Positions 42,103 through 51,832 of a stretch of DNA of 64,000 bases are shown piece by piece. The stretch is from Phycisphaeraceae bacterium (GTDB lineage Bacteria; Planctomycetota; Phycisphaerae; Phycisphaerales; Phycisphaeraceae). Numbering within the stretch: position 1 is the first letter of the stretch; each line of letters begins with the position of its first letter. The notes below the pieces were generated by a model. That model had not been told where the DNA came from, did not search any database, and was given only the letters and a program-made list of their open reading frames with translations. Position numbers and translations under genes: made by a program. The stretch covers positions 1-64,000 of the forward strand of contig JANQSF010000080.1 in NCBI GenBank assembly GCA_028284155.1, in the 5' to 3' direction.

Positions 42103-44733
42103 CTATTTTGACCTGAACGCCTTACTGGTAACGATTGCCTCAATCAGGGCATGAGCCCGGTAGTCGTTCTTGGCCAGCGTCTGGGCGAGCTCATCGACCA
42201 GTGGCTCATCGGTCAACGAAAGGGAACGGCCCAACGCGTAACTGAGCAGCTTGGAGGCGACGTTCTTCAGGAAGACTTCCTTCCGTTTTCGGAGCACGTA
42301 ATCCTTCAGCGCCTTCACGCCCGTGATGCGCGTGCCGTCCGGCAACTCCGCGCCATCATCAATCTTCGCTCCATGGTAAACCTCGATCCGCTTGCGGCCC
42401 TTGTCCTCCTTGATGCGTTCAGCGAAATACTGACTGCGCTGCCGACCGACGGCGTCGTATGACTCGAACAAGACGCCCCAGGCATCGATCTTCCGATGAC
42501 AATTGGCACAGGCGGTTTTCGTGCGGTGAAACTCCAGCTTTTGCTTGACCGGCAAGGACTCGTCGATCTGCTGCTCGTTGAAATCCGGCACGTTCGGCGG
42601 CGGTGGAGGAGGCGGCGTCCCCATCAATCGGTCCATGAAGTAGACGGCCCGCTTCACGATGCTGGTCTCCTCGCCGCTGGGCGTGGTGACCATCAGCGGA
42701 GCGACCATGGTCAACAGACCGCCCCGGTCGGAGTCCTTCGGCAACACGACCTTTTGAAAGCCGCTGCGCTGACTCATGCCGGGGATCTGATAGTAATGAG
42801 CGAGGCGGTGGTTGAGAACGAGATAGTCTGAATCGACAAAGTCCAGACAACTGCGATCATTCAGCAGGACATGTCCGACAAACTGGTAGACTTCGTTCTT
42901 GAAGTCTCGCTTCTGGTAGCGGTTGTTGAAGTCTCGGTAGTAGAGGGCGTTGATGGCGATGTTGTCGATTTGCTCGACCTTCAGCCATTGATCTGTGAAA
43001 GCCCGTACAAAGTGCCAGGCCTTCGGGTCCGCGAGCATCCGCTTGACCTGCGCTCGCAACGTACGCTCGTCGCCCAATCGTCCGGCGTCGGCGAGCTGTA
43101 AGAGCTTGGCGTCCGGCGTCGTATTCCAAAGGAAATAGCTCAACCGGCTGGCCAACTCGAAGTCGTTCAGTGCACGGGATGTGGGCACTGCTCCTGAGTT
43201 CGTGTATGGCTCTGAGAGATAAAGAAACGAAGGCGAACACAGAACAGCGGTGAGTGGGACTTTGATTGCCGCCTCGATCGATCCGTAGCGACTGCGATTC
43301 GACGCATACAACTTCATCATGCGATCCAGTTCCGCCTTCTTCACCGGCCGACGGAAAGCTCGTTTCATGAATCGTTCGACCACCTGGCGCACATAAACCT
43401 GCTCCGGCACGTCGGCCGGTTTCGGTGGCAGGAGCTTCGTGTGCGAACGCGGCGGCCACACCTCGTGAAACGGCGCCGTGAACTCGAAATTCTTGACCAG
43501 GATGGTCGGCTCAGCCCAATCGCCTCGCTTCTGAGGTGTCGGGTACAGCGAGCTGATGGTCAGAATCAATCCGCTCTGCTTGGTGATCTTGCCCGGCTTG
43601 GGCATCGGAAAGTTGTCCAGGTGCCCGGTGAATACGAACTGTTTAAGGTCGTCCGTCGAATTGGTGAGCTCGACGCGGCCGACCTCCGCCCGATGCATCA
43701 TCTCGGTGTCGTATCCCAGGTAGACGACAAGCGTGGGATTGGGGGCGTTGTCGGGGATGGTCGCTCCGGCGGTGATCTTGACCTGGAACGTCCCGGAATA
43801 GGGAAACCTGGAGCAGTCAAACCACAAGGGCCCGAAGTCCCGACGTTGGCTGATCGGGTTCACGCCGTAGGAACGCGACAGCACGACACCACCCTCATCC
43901 AAACCCTGTGCGCCTCCGCCGACCCGGCACAGCGCGATCGGATGACGCCGCCTGAACACCTTACGGCCGTTCTTGTCGGTCTCATACCACTCCTTCGGCT
44001 TATCCGGGTGGTCGTAGAGCCATAGGTGCTTGAATCGCTTTTCCTTCCGGCCGTCCTTCTTGACTTCGACGGTGTATTCGAACTTCAGAGAACCTGACGG
44101 CACGCTGCAAGTGACCTTCGGTTCATCGCCGGTGACAATGGCGGCATCGAGCGCCCGTCGCGCAATCTTCTGGTACATCTCGATATGGAACGGAGAGGTC
44201 ACCAGCAGTTCGCCGTTGTTGTCAAAACCCTCGGCCGATCGCTGTTCATCCGGTAGGTCTGATTCCAGATCCTGAAGTGTGATCCCGAGCAGGTCGCGCA
44301 GCGAGTTGCCGTACTGCTGCTTTGTCAGCCTCCGAAAGACGATCTTCGATTCAGCGGAGTGGCTGCGCAGGGCCTTATTCACGCCGGTGCTCACCCAATC
44401 CACCAGGCGTGCCAACTCTTTGGCATCAGGCTGCTTCGCCTTCTTTGGCGGCATCTCGCCAAGATTCAACTGGTCCCGCACTTCGACCCAATGACTGACA
44501 GCCTCCAGGTTCGACCAATCAGGCGATAGGCGGTCAAGGCGCAGATCACCCTTGGGTTTCTCTTGGCCGTGACACTCAAAACAGTACCTCGCCAGCAGCG
44601 GGCGAATGCCGGTCTCGTAATTGATCTGCGATCTGGGTTGCTGCCCAACTGGGTCGGCGTCAACAGGGGCCGCCTCACCTGGATTTGCACATGCGATCAA
44701 GAGGACAACAGCGAGAATATGAGGCCGTCGCAT
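42103..44733 (-). CDS. DUF1587/1592/1588/1585 dihaem-type secreted protein (pair A)
   Basis: An 876-residue exported protein. The N-terminal cytochrome part has C51-x2-C-H55 (CFECHG). DUF1587 follows (FRRLTKQQYGNSLRDLLG), then a long middle region that may be a beta-rich carbohydrate-binding module. DUF1595 (MKRAFRRPVKKAELDRMM) and DUF1592 (ELASRLSYFLWNTTPD, then FTDQWLKVEQ) come next. DUF1588 contains a proline run (GTPPPPPPPNV) and a second CxxCH (CANCHRKIDAWG). DUF1585 is at the C-terminus (ALGRSLSLTDEP). Two haems are therefore likely. Substrate and partner are unknown; polysaccharide oxidation or electron transfer is a guess from context. It precedes its DUF1552 partner and is divergent from pair B. 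Confidence 0.88.
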   Translation of the reverse strand: MRRPHILAVVLLIACANPGEAAPVDADPVGQQPRSQINYETGIRPLLARYCFECHGQEKPKGDLRLDRLSPDWSNLEAVSHWVEVRDQLNLGEMPPKKAKQPDAKELARLVDWVSTGVNKALRSHSAESKIVFRRLTKQQYGNSLRDLLGITLQDLESDLPDEQRSAEGFDNNGELLVTSPFHIEMYQKIARRALDAAIVTGDEPKVTCSVPSGSLKFEYTVEVKKDGRKEKRFKHLWLYDHPDKPKEWYETDKNGRKVFRRRHPIALCRVGGGAQGLDEGGVVLSRSYGVNPISQRRDFGPLWFDCSRFPYSGTFQVKITAGATIPDNAPNPTLVVYLGYDTEMMHRAEVGRVELTNSTDDLKQFVFTGHLDNFPMPKPGKITKQSGLILTISSLYPTPQKRGDWAEPTILVKNFEFTAPFHEVWPPRSHTKLLPPKPADVPEQVYVRQVVERFMKRAFRRPVKKAELDRMMKLYASNRSRYGSIEAAIKVPLTAVLCSPSFLYLSEPYTNSGAVPTSRALNDFELASRLSYFLWNTTPDAKLLQLADAGRLGDERTLRAQVKRMLADPKAWHFVRAFTDQWLKVEQIDNIAINALYYRDFNNRYQKRDFKNEVYQFVGHVLLNDRSCLDFVDSDYLVLNHRLAHYYQIPGMSQRSGFQKVVLPKDSDRGGLLTMVAPLMVTTPSGEETSIVKRAVYFMDRLMGTPPPPPPPNVPDFNEQQIDESLPVKQKLEFHRTKTACANCHRKIDAWGVLFESYDAVGRQRSQYFAERIKEDKGRKRIEVYHGAKIDDGAELPDGTRITGVKALKDYVLRKRKEVFLKNVASKLLSYALGRSLSLTDEPLVDELAQTLAKNDYRAHALIEAIVTSKAFRSK

Positions 44734-44860
44734 GGAACTCTCCAGGGACCGTTCACTCTCATGCAATTGGCTTGACGCCGGCTCAGGTAACGCTGAACAG
44801 AGGCTCGTAACCGCCGGCGGAATCAGGCCAATTCCTCGTAGTCATAACGTAACGATTTGG

Positions 44861-44899
44861 GCAGCCAGTTCTCCAACCGTTTACATTGTGACTGGCTGC
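44861..44899. promoter_or_regulatory. Inverted repeat in the divergent promoter between cytochrome pairs A and B
   Basis: GCAGCCAGT (44861-44869) and ACTGGCTGC (44891-44899) are perfect 9-bp arms separated by 21 bp. They lie in the 251-bp interval between two divergently transcribed DUF1592-type genes. The arms are two turns plus apart centre to centre, about 30 bp, which fits either a cooperative operator pair or a hairpin in RNA. No regulator gene lies close by. Confidence 0.45.
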
Positions 44900-44984
44900 A
44901 ACGGACTCGCGGTCGCGGGCCATGGTCTTGTCACAGTGTTTCACGCCAATTGTCGAGACTCATCCCATCGGAAGTTGACTCTCC

Positions 44985-47582
44985 ATGCATCACAGCCAGT
45001 GTGATTCGCGACGCTTCGTTCTCTGGCTTGCCGCCGTTTCTCTGTTGTTGTGTTCCAGCCACGTCAGGGGAGATTACGAGAAGGCTGTCCGGCCAATTCT
45101 GAAAGAGTACTGCTTCTCTTGCCACGGCCCCAAAGCTCAGAAGGGCAAGCTGACGCTGCACACACTCGATCCGGACATAGTCAATGGCAAGGATGCGGAG
45201 CACTGGCAGGAAGTGCTCAATCAGTTGAATGTCGGCGACATGCCGCCCAAAGAGAAGCCGCAACCGACAGCCATCGAGCAGCAAGCAGTGATCGACTGGA
45301 TTACCGACCGCTTGCAACACGCCCGCAAGGTGGCGCAGCAACGTGGTGCCAAGCATGTCATACGGCGTTTGAATCGCGCGGAGTACCGCAACACGATTCG
45401 CGACTTGACCGGCCTCCATCTGGGACCCTGGTTCGACCCGACCGCGCGATTCACCACGGACACCGCAACCGATGGACTCGACAACATCGGCAGCGGGCTC
45501 CTGGTATCCGACCTGCACATCCAGAACTATCTCGCCGCAGCGAAGCAGGTCGTTGATGCCCTGGTCGCCGATCCTGATGAGCCGCTAAAGCGGGTTCACT
45601 GGCGCATCGAACCGCTGTATCGCCAAGGCGCCATTTACGTGCCGACCAGCGGGGATCGAAGGGAACGGGAGGCGCACAAGGCATTCCTGGCCGCTGAGAT
45701 GGAACGTATCAAACCGCGTCGGGCGGAAAAGGACATGGGCCGGTTTGACGGGCGGATCCATAAGCACGAGTTTCGTCAGGGCGCGAAAGAAACGAAGGAC
45801 TATGTGGTCTGGGATATGACCGCGAACCCGCCGATTCCTTACATGGACTTTAAGGACATCGCGGTGCGTGTCAGTCGCGGTGCAGGCGGTTGTGGGACCA
45901 ATGTCGAAAACGCCCATCGCCTGATCGTTCGTCACTTTATGCACGATCCCGGCCTCTACCGCATTCGTGTGCGGAGCCAGGCGTTTCTGCCGGACGGATG
46001 GGACGGCCGTTCGCCGCAGATGAACTTCTTCCTGCACCCCGAACGTGTCCGGCTGCATGACACCACGCTCGAACCGAAGGATGAATCACACGACTTCCTG
46101 TTCTATCGCGAGGGCTGGCAGACGCTCCAACAGTCGATGCAACAGCGTTCGTGGGGCATCGAGATTGGGTTTCCCTACCAGGCGGGAGACAAGAAGAATC
46201 GCATCCCGTGGGGCGGGCACATCGAGTGGGTCGAGATCGAAGGGCCGCTCTATGAACAGTGGCCACCCGCCCCCCATCGCAGCATCTTCTTGCCAGCGCG
46301 TATCGGCGAATCGGAGGCTCAGCGTGCTGAACGCATTTTGCGTCGCTTCATGACCAAGGCGTTCCGACGACCTGCCGAGGATACGGAAGTCGAGTCAATG
46401 GTCGCCATGTACTTGGCCGAGCGCCAGGAGGGGGCGACGTTCGAGGGAGCGATGAAGGCGCCGCTGGTTGCGGTGCTGGCGTCGCCGCACTTTCTCTATC
46501 TGGTTGAACCCAATCCGCAAGACGGAAAGCGACGTCAACTGAATGACTACGAATTGGCGGCGCGTCTGTCGTACTTTCTGTGGAGCAGCATGCCTGATGA
46601 CACGCTTTTCGCCTTGGCGGCGAAGGGTCAGTTGAGTCAACCAAAGACGTTGAGGGAGCAGGTGACGCGCATGCTCGCCGATCCTAAATCCAAGTCGCTC
46701 ATCAAGAACTTCACGGGACAGTGGCTGGGGCTCCGCAACCTCGCAACGGTGCAGCCGGACCAGGACCTGTTCCCGGAATTCGATCCCCTGCTGGAAGCAT
46801 CGATGATCGCTGAGACGCAGCGTTTCTTTGAAGAGATCCTGCGTCATGACCTGAGCGTGTTGAACCTGCTCCACAGCGACTTCACGATGCTGAACGAACG
46901 GCTGGCATGGCACTACGGGATCACCGGCATCCGGGGAAACCACTTTCGACGCGTGGCACTCAGGCCGGAACAACGCCCCGGAGGGCTGCTGACACAGGCA
47001 AGCATCCTGACAATTGGTTCAGATGGCTTCCGAACATTGCCGGTCAATCGTGGCGTGTTTGTGCTCGACGCGCTGCTTGGCGACCCGCCACCTCCGCCGC
47101 CTCCCAACGCAGGGACCCTGGAAGACCTAGTCATTGCGGAGGCCGACAAGCTCTCCACGGCAAAACTGCTCGAACTGCATCGCCGAAACTCCGCGTGCGC
47201 GGCGTGCCACGCGAAGATCGATCCATGGGGTATGGCATTCGAGGGGTACGACCCGATCGGCCGCGAGCGCACCCATGAGTTAAAGTGGCACGCGAAGAAA
47301 CGTCGAGCCATTCAAGGCAGCCCTGTCACGACCGCTGGGACGCTGGCAGATGGCAGACAGATCAACGGACCAGCCGATGTCAATAAGTACCTGCTTCAAT
47401 CGGAGGACGAATTCCTCGATTCACTGGCAGAGAAACTGCTGGCTTATGCGCTCGGTCGTCGCGTCACGCTTGCCGATGCGACACTCGTCGAGGACCTGCG
47501 CAGGAACACCAAACGGGACGGCTACAGACTGCGGTCGATGATCGAGAACATTGTTCTCAGCGACGCCTTTCGTATGAGATAG
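44985..47582 (+). CDS. DUF1587/1592/1588/1585 dihaem-type secreted protein (pair B)
   Basis: An 865-residue exported protein with a signal peptide ending near SSHVRG. The first haem site is C43-x2-C-H47 (CFSCHG). DUF1587 reads IRRLNRAEYRNTIRDLTG. A middle region of about 300 residues has FFLHPERVRL and DFLFYREGWQ. DUF1595 (FMTKAFRRPAED), DUF1592 (ELAARLSYFLWSSMPD, FTGQWLGLRN) and DUF1588 follow, with a proline run and the second haem site CAACHAKIDPWG. DUF1585 ends the chain (LLAYALGRRVTLAD). It shares its layout with three other proteins in this window but differs strongly in the middle region. It is followed 11 bp later by its DUF1552 partner. Confidence 0.88.
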   Translation: MHHSQCDSRRFVLWLAAVSLLLCSSHVRGDYEKAVRPILKEYCFSCHGPKAQKGKLTLHTLDPDIVNGKDAEHWQEVLNQLNVGDMPPKEKPQPTAIEQQAVIDWITDRLQHARKVAQQRGAKHVIRRLNRAEYRNTIRDLTGLHLGPWFDPTARFTTDTATDGLDNIGSGLLVSDLHIQNYLAAAKQVVDALVADPDEPLKRVHWRIEPLYRQGAIYVPTSGDRREREAHKAFLAAEMERIKPRRAEKDMGRFDGRIHKHEFRQGAKETKDYVVWDMTANPPIPYMDFKDIAVRVSRGAGGCGTNVENAHRLIVRHFMHDPGLYRIRVRSQAFLPDGWDGRSPQMNFFLHPERVRLHDTTLEPKDESHDFLFYREGWQTLQQSMQQRSWGIEIGFPYQAGDKKNRIPWGGHIEWVEIEGPLYEQWPPAPHRSIFLPARIGESEAQRAERILRRFMTKAFRRPAEDTEVESMVAMYLAERQEGATFEGAMKAPLVAVLASPHFLYLVEPNPQDGKRRQLNDYELAARLSYFLWSSMPDDTLFALAAKGQLSQPKTLREQVTRMLADPKSKSLIKNFTGQWLGLRNLATVQPDQDLFPEFDPLLEASMIAETQRFFEEILRHDLSVLNLLHSDFTMLNERLAWHYGITGIRGNHFRRVALRPEQRPGGLLTQASILTIGSDGFRTLPVNRGVFVLDALLGDPPPPPPPNAGTLEDLVIAEADKLSTAKLLELHRRNSACAACHAKIDPWGMAFEGYDPIGRERTHELKWHAKKRRAIQGSPVTTAGTLADGRQINGPADVNKYLLQSEDEFLDSLAEKLLAYALGRRVTLADATLVEDLRRNTKRDGYRLRSMIENIVLSDAFRMR

Positions 47583-47593
47583 GGAGACGTAAC

Positions 47594-48937
47594 ATGGCAA
47601 CACGGCCAATCTCCAGGCGCACCATGCTGCGAGGAACGACAGCAGCCATCGCTCTACCGTTCCTCGATTCGATGCTCCCCCGACGTGCGAATGCCGCGTC
47701 CATCTCGAAGAGTCCGGCGCGAATGGTGTGCGTCTACACGCCCAACGGCGTCTGTAATGAACAGTGGTATCCGAAGCGGTACGGACGCGACTTCGAGTTG
47801 TCACCCATCTTGTCACCACTGAAGCCCTTGCGTGAACATGTGTCGGTGTTGAGTGGCCTGTGTCATCTGAATCATGCCGGTCGGCACGGTCACAACGGCG
47901 CAGACGTTTTTCTCACGGGTGCCGATCTCTACGCCGGCGGCGCTGTCTATCGCAACACCATTTCCGTTGACCAGGTCGCGGCCAGAGATATGGGCGGCGC
48001 CACCCGTTTCAAGTCGATGGTGCTGAGCCATCGGAATGGGTCCGGCCCGCAGCTCAAGACTTGGACGATTTCTTTCAATGAGCTGGGCAATCCGATTCCA
48101 GCAATGAATGATCCCCAGGCAATCTTCAACCGTCTGTTTGTGCCTGACACTCCCGCGGCCCGTCAGGCGCAACTGCACCGATTTCGGCTGAACCAGAGCG
48201 TGCTCGATCAGGTCCTTGAACAAGCAAAAGCATTGGAACGCCGGCTGGGCAAAGACGATCAGCACAAACTGCGCGAGTACCTGGAATCGGTGCGCAATGT
48301 CGAACAGTCTGTCGAGCGCGACCGCAAGTGGCTCGACAAACCCAAGCCCAAACTCGACGCGAACGGTATCGGGATCGAGTTTGATGTTTCTGAAGAGCGC
48401 AACCGAACGGAGTACTTGCGGACGATGTATGGTCTCGTCGCCTTGGCGTTGGAAACTGATTCAACGCGGGTGGTGTCGTTCATGACGGGCGCTGAAGGAG
48501 GGCCGGGCGGCAAGTGGCCGGAACTTGGGAAGAAGTACAACTGGCACAATCTGCAACACCATAGCGGTCGCGAAGAAACCCTCGCGCGCATGGCGGAGGT
48601 AGACAAGCGCCAGATCGAGTTGTTGACCGGTCTCCTGGAGAAGCTTGAGTCCGCGCGTGAGGGGGACTCGAGCCTGCTCGACCGAACCGTGGTCTTCTAC
48701 GGCAGCGGCATGAACAACGGAGACGGCTTCGAACGCGGCGGTGGCGCACACAACACGACCAAGTTACCGATTCTGCTGGCCGGCGGCAGAAAACTTGGTA
48801 TTCGCCAGGGCCAACACCTGCTGTACAACGATGACAAGACGCCACTGTCCAATGTGTTGTTGACCATGCTCCAGGGAATTGGTGTCAGGACATCGAAGTT
48901 CAGCGACGCCACGGGGACATTGGCCGGGCTAAGTTGA
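47594..48937 (+). CDS. DUF1552 family secreted protein (pair B)
   Basis: A 447-residue protein with a Tat leader (SRRTMLRGTTAAIALPFLDS). Family stretches are VYTPNGVCNEQWYP, FELSPILSPLKPLREHVSVLSG and SVDQVAARDMG, then ESVRNVEQSVERD, TDSTRVVSFMTGAEG and TVVFYGSGMNNGDGF. GGAGA precedes the ATG. It probably acts with the cytochrome encoded 11 bp upstream. The conserved histidines in QHHSG and GGAHNTTKLP may bind metal, but this is a guess. Confidence 0.88.
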   Translation: MATRPISRRTMLRGTTAAIALPFLDSMLPRRANAASISKSPARMVCVYTPNGVCNEQWYPKRYGRDFELSPILSPLKPLREHVSVLSGLCHLNHAGRHGHNGADVFLTGADLYAGGAVYRNTISVDQVAARDMGGATRFKSMVLSHRNGSGPQLKTWTISFNELGNPIPAMNDPQAIFNRLFVPDTPAARQAQLHRFRLNQSVLDQVLEQAKALERRLGKDDQHKLREYLESVRNVEQSVERDRKWLDKPKPKLDANGIGIEFDVSEERNRTEYLRTMYGLVALALETDSTRVVSFMTGAEGGPGGKWPELGKKYNWHNLQHHSGREETLARMAEVDKRQIELLTGLLEKLESAREGDSSLLDRTVVFYGSGMNNGDGFERGGGAHNTTKLPILLAGGRKLGIRQGQHLLYNDDKTPLSNVLLTMLQGIGVRTSKFSDATGTLAGLS

Positions 48938-49019
48938 TGGTTAGCGAAGGGTATTCGTTAAGACATGCCAGTCGTTGATGAGCCTTTGATTTGACGCCCT
49001 CCGGTCACACGAGAATCCC

Positions 49020-51800
49020 ATGACGCCTGCAACATGCAGATGGCGAAGGCTCTCATCCGGTTTGCTGCTCGCAGTACTGCTCGCGGGTGGGCAGGCCCGA
49101 GGAGCAGAAGGGAAAACTGTAGATTTCGATCGCGACGTCGCGCCTCTGTTGAAACAATTCTGTATCGACTGCCACGGGCCTGAAAAAGCAAAGGCCGACT
49201 TTCGAATCGATCAATTGTCTGCTTCGCCGGTCAAACGCTCAGGATTAGAGGCCTGGTCTGAGGTCGCCGAGCAGATCAAGGCCGGTGTTATGCCACCACC
49301 CAAGTCCGCGCAGCCCAGTGTGGGCGAGGTTGGCGTGCTCATGGATTGGGCTGCCGACGTCGTCCGTAAAGGCGCGGCGCGATTGAAGCCGCGACAGCAT
49401 CACACCAAACGTCGCATGACCAAAGCGCAATACACCGCGACGTTGCAAGATCTAACGGGCTTGCCTCTGCAGTTCGGCAAGGTCCTTCCAGATGACAGTC
49501 CCGGCCCGTCCGGCTTCACTAACGATGTCGAAACACTCGGCTTTACCAGTGCCCACAGCGAGCAACTTCTTGCCGCATCGCAAGCAGCCGTTTCGAGAAT
49601 CCTGCCTCGGCCGACAGACCGGGAGTTTGATTCACGGACAGACTACAACTTCGTTCTGGACTTCGAGGAGATAGGAAAACTAGTCGAGGCAAATAGATTT
49701 GACAGCAAAGAAAGGGAATCACTGAGGCGGAATCAGGCCGTTGTGATCCCTGTCGATCCAGACGACCTGCGGTCGGGGTTGGTCGGGGCTGACTACGGCC
49801 ATCATGAGCGGGGACGCTCATTTCCATTTGGCGTGGCCGCAATCTGGTCAGCCCCACACATCCATTGGATTAATGCGAAGAAACAACTGGTTCAAATCGA
49901 GCTGGCCCAGTTCAGACACGGGATGTATGTCGCTCCCCATGGCAATCACAAGATTGGGCGACGCAGCTCCTATCCCCAGGGTTCCATCAGACTGGCTCGT
50001 GGCGGGTATGCCACCAGTGGTTGGGCAAAGATTACGGTTACCGCCGCCGCGGAGATTGCCCCCGGCGACAAACCGCCTCAGATGATTGTCACGATTCGCC
50101 TCACCGAAGACCTTAACAACCGAACCGTTCAAAGGCCACCTGTCTTTACAGCAGTCAGAACGGTATCGGCTCCAGTTGGCCGGGCTATGACCTTTACATT
50201 CATGGTCTGTCTCGACAACCTCGGATTGCTGTCACAAGTCAATGCAAAGGTTCAGGATTCGAGCAGCATCAACGGTTCGTCTCCCAAAAAGCTTGTGGAT
50301 CTGGGTGGTGTGCCTCCATTGATTTCTGTCTACAACGGCAAGCACCTTCCGGACGATCAGGATGGCAAGCAGATGTACCCCACCCGTGATGGCACGAAGC
50401 TGTTGCTCAAACGGGTAGCGGTGGAATGGCCTTGTGAGCCGCCTACGAATCCGGCAGAGCGACTTGGCCTTGTCATTCCTGAGACCAGCAATCCAGATGT
50501 GGAACTGTCTTCCCTGCGTCCAAGTTTCGATAAGGCGCTGGAGCGGATTTGGCGAAGGCCGATTGACGAAAAGGCGGCCGAACCCATTTACGACATCTAC
50601 CGAGCTGCACGCAAAGCAGACCAATCGCCCCGTCAAGCGGTGGCAGAGGCGCTGACTGCGGGGCTTTGCTCACCCCACTTCTTGTACCTCGATCAAAGCA
50701 CACGAAGTGCGAATACGCCGGAGGACGGCCGACTGACGGAGTATGCGATCGCCGAACGACTGTCCTACTTCCTCTGGAATAGCATGCCCGATCAACGACT
50801 GATGGAGCTAGCTCGAAAGGGGCAGTTGGCTGACCCTGAAGTGCGCGCCACGGAAGCAATACGCATGCTTGCCGACCCACGATCGAAGCGTTTTGTAAAT
50901 CAGTTCATGGATCAGTGGATGATGCGAGGCCTGGATGGGATCGCCGTTGATACGGACCGCTTTACTGACTTCAGCGAAGCCATACGGGGCATGTTGCGCA
51001 CAGAAGCGAGGCTGTTTCTCGGGCACTTGATGCATGAAGACCTGCCCCTCGTCACACTGCTGAATGCGGACTTCCGTATTGTGAACCGTGACTTGGCCAG
51101 GTACTACGGCATCGACAGTGGCGACTACACCAACACATTCAGAAAAGTCGATGTGCCGGCCGGCACGCCTACTGCGGGCGTTCTGACGCTCGGTGCACCG
51201 CTCATCGTTCGAGGCTCAGGCATGGAGTCGTCGCCCTTTGCGCGTGGGGCTTGGGTGCTCAGCAGTATTCTGGGGACACCGCCACCAAGCCCTCCGCCTT
51301 CCGTACCGGACTTGCCCAAAGACTCCGCGTTCGAGAAGCTGCCGTTACGCGAGAAGCTTGCCATACACCGTAGCGCACCGTCGTGTGCCAGTTGTCATTC
51401 GCGAATCGACCCGTGGGGTATCGCCCTAGAGCACTACGACGCCAGCGGCAGGCGGAGGGCAAGATACGTGGACCTGGCAAGAAGCACGATAAGTCAGGAC
51501 AGAGGAACGAGGTCCAAGTTCGTGTTCGGAAAACCAGTCTTGTCTGAAGCCAATCTCCGAGATGGCACGGCGGTGACCGACGTTGCCGGTGTGCGTGACG
51601 CCATTCTGAATACGAAACGGCGTAGCCTGTTTGTCAAACACATCGCCCGGTTGTTACTGAGTTACAGTATTGGGCGTTCGTTGATGGTTGAAGACCAGGC
51701 CTCACTCCAAGACTTGACCAACGCCTTCAAAGAAGGCGATGTGGGGCTTCGCTCTGCCATTATTCACGTGGTGAAGCACGCCGCATTTGTCCGCCCGTAA
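49020..51800 (+). CDS. DUF1587/1592/1588/1585 dihaem-type secreted protein (pair C)
   Basis: A 926-residue exported protein, the longest of the four. A signal peptide ends near QARGA. The first haem site is C48-x2-C-H52 (CIDCHG). Then come DUF1587 (RRMTKAQYTATLQDLTG), a long divergent middle region and DUF1595 (ALERIWRRPIDEKAAE). DUF1592 (AIAERLSYFLWNSMPDQ, FMDQWMMRGLD) and DUF1588 with CASCHSRIDPWG follow; its proline run is shorter (GTPPPSPPPSV). DUF1585 ends the protein (LLLSYSIGRSLMVED). Base composition over 49-57 kb is visibly lower in GC than in region 1. The DUF1552 partner is 32 bp downstream. Confidence 0.87.
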   Translation: MTPATCRWRRLSSGLLLAVLLAGGQARGAEGKTVDFDRDVAPLLKQFCIDCHGPEKAKADFRIDQLSASPVKRSGLEAWSEVAEQIKAGVMPPPKSAQPSVGEVGVLMDWAADVVRKGAARLKPRQHHTKRRMTKAQYTATLQDLTGLPLQFGKVLPDDSPGPSGFTNDVETLGFTSAHSEQLLAASQAAVSRILPRPTDREFDSRTDYNFVLDFEEIGKLVEANRFDSKERESLRRNQAVVIPVDPDDLRSGLVGADYGHHERGRSFPFGVAAIWSAPHIHWINAKKQLVQIELAQFRHGMYVAPHGNHKIGRRSSYPQGSIRLARGGYATSGWAKITVTAAAEIAPGDKPPQMIVTIRLTEDLNNRTVQRPPVFTAVRTVSAPVGRAMTFTFMVCLDNLGLLSQVNAKVQDSSSINGSSPKKLVDLGGVPPLISVYNGKHLPDDQDGKQMYPTRDGTKLLLKRVAVEWPCEPPTNPAERLGLVIPETSNPDVELSSLRPSFDKALERIWRRPIDEKAAEPIYDIYRAARKADQSPRQAVAEALTAGLCSPHFLYLDQSTRSANTPEDGRLTEYAIAERLSYFLWNSMPDQRLMELARKGQLADPEVRATEAIRMLADPRSKRFVNQFMDQWMMRGLDGIAVDTDRFTDFSEAIRGMLRTEARLFLGHLMHEDLPLVTLLNADFRIVNRDLARYYGIDSGDYTNTFRKVDVPAGTPTAGVLTLGAPLIVRGSGMESSPFARGAWVLSSILGTPPPSPPPSVPDLPKDSAFEKLPLREKLAIHRSAPSCASCHSRIDPWGIALEHYDASGRRRARYVDLARSTISQDRGTRSKFVFGKPVLSEANLRDGTAVTDVAGVRDAILNTKRRSLFVKHIARLLLSYSIGRSLMVEDQASLQDLTNAFKEGDVGLRSAIIHVVKHAAFVRP

Positions 51801-51832
51801 AGACCCGAACTGTCCTCCAGGAGACAGTCATC

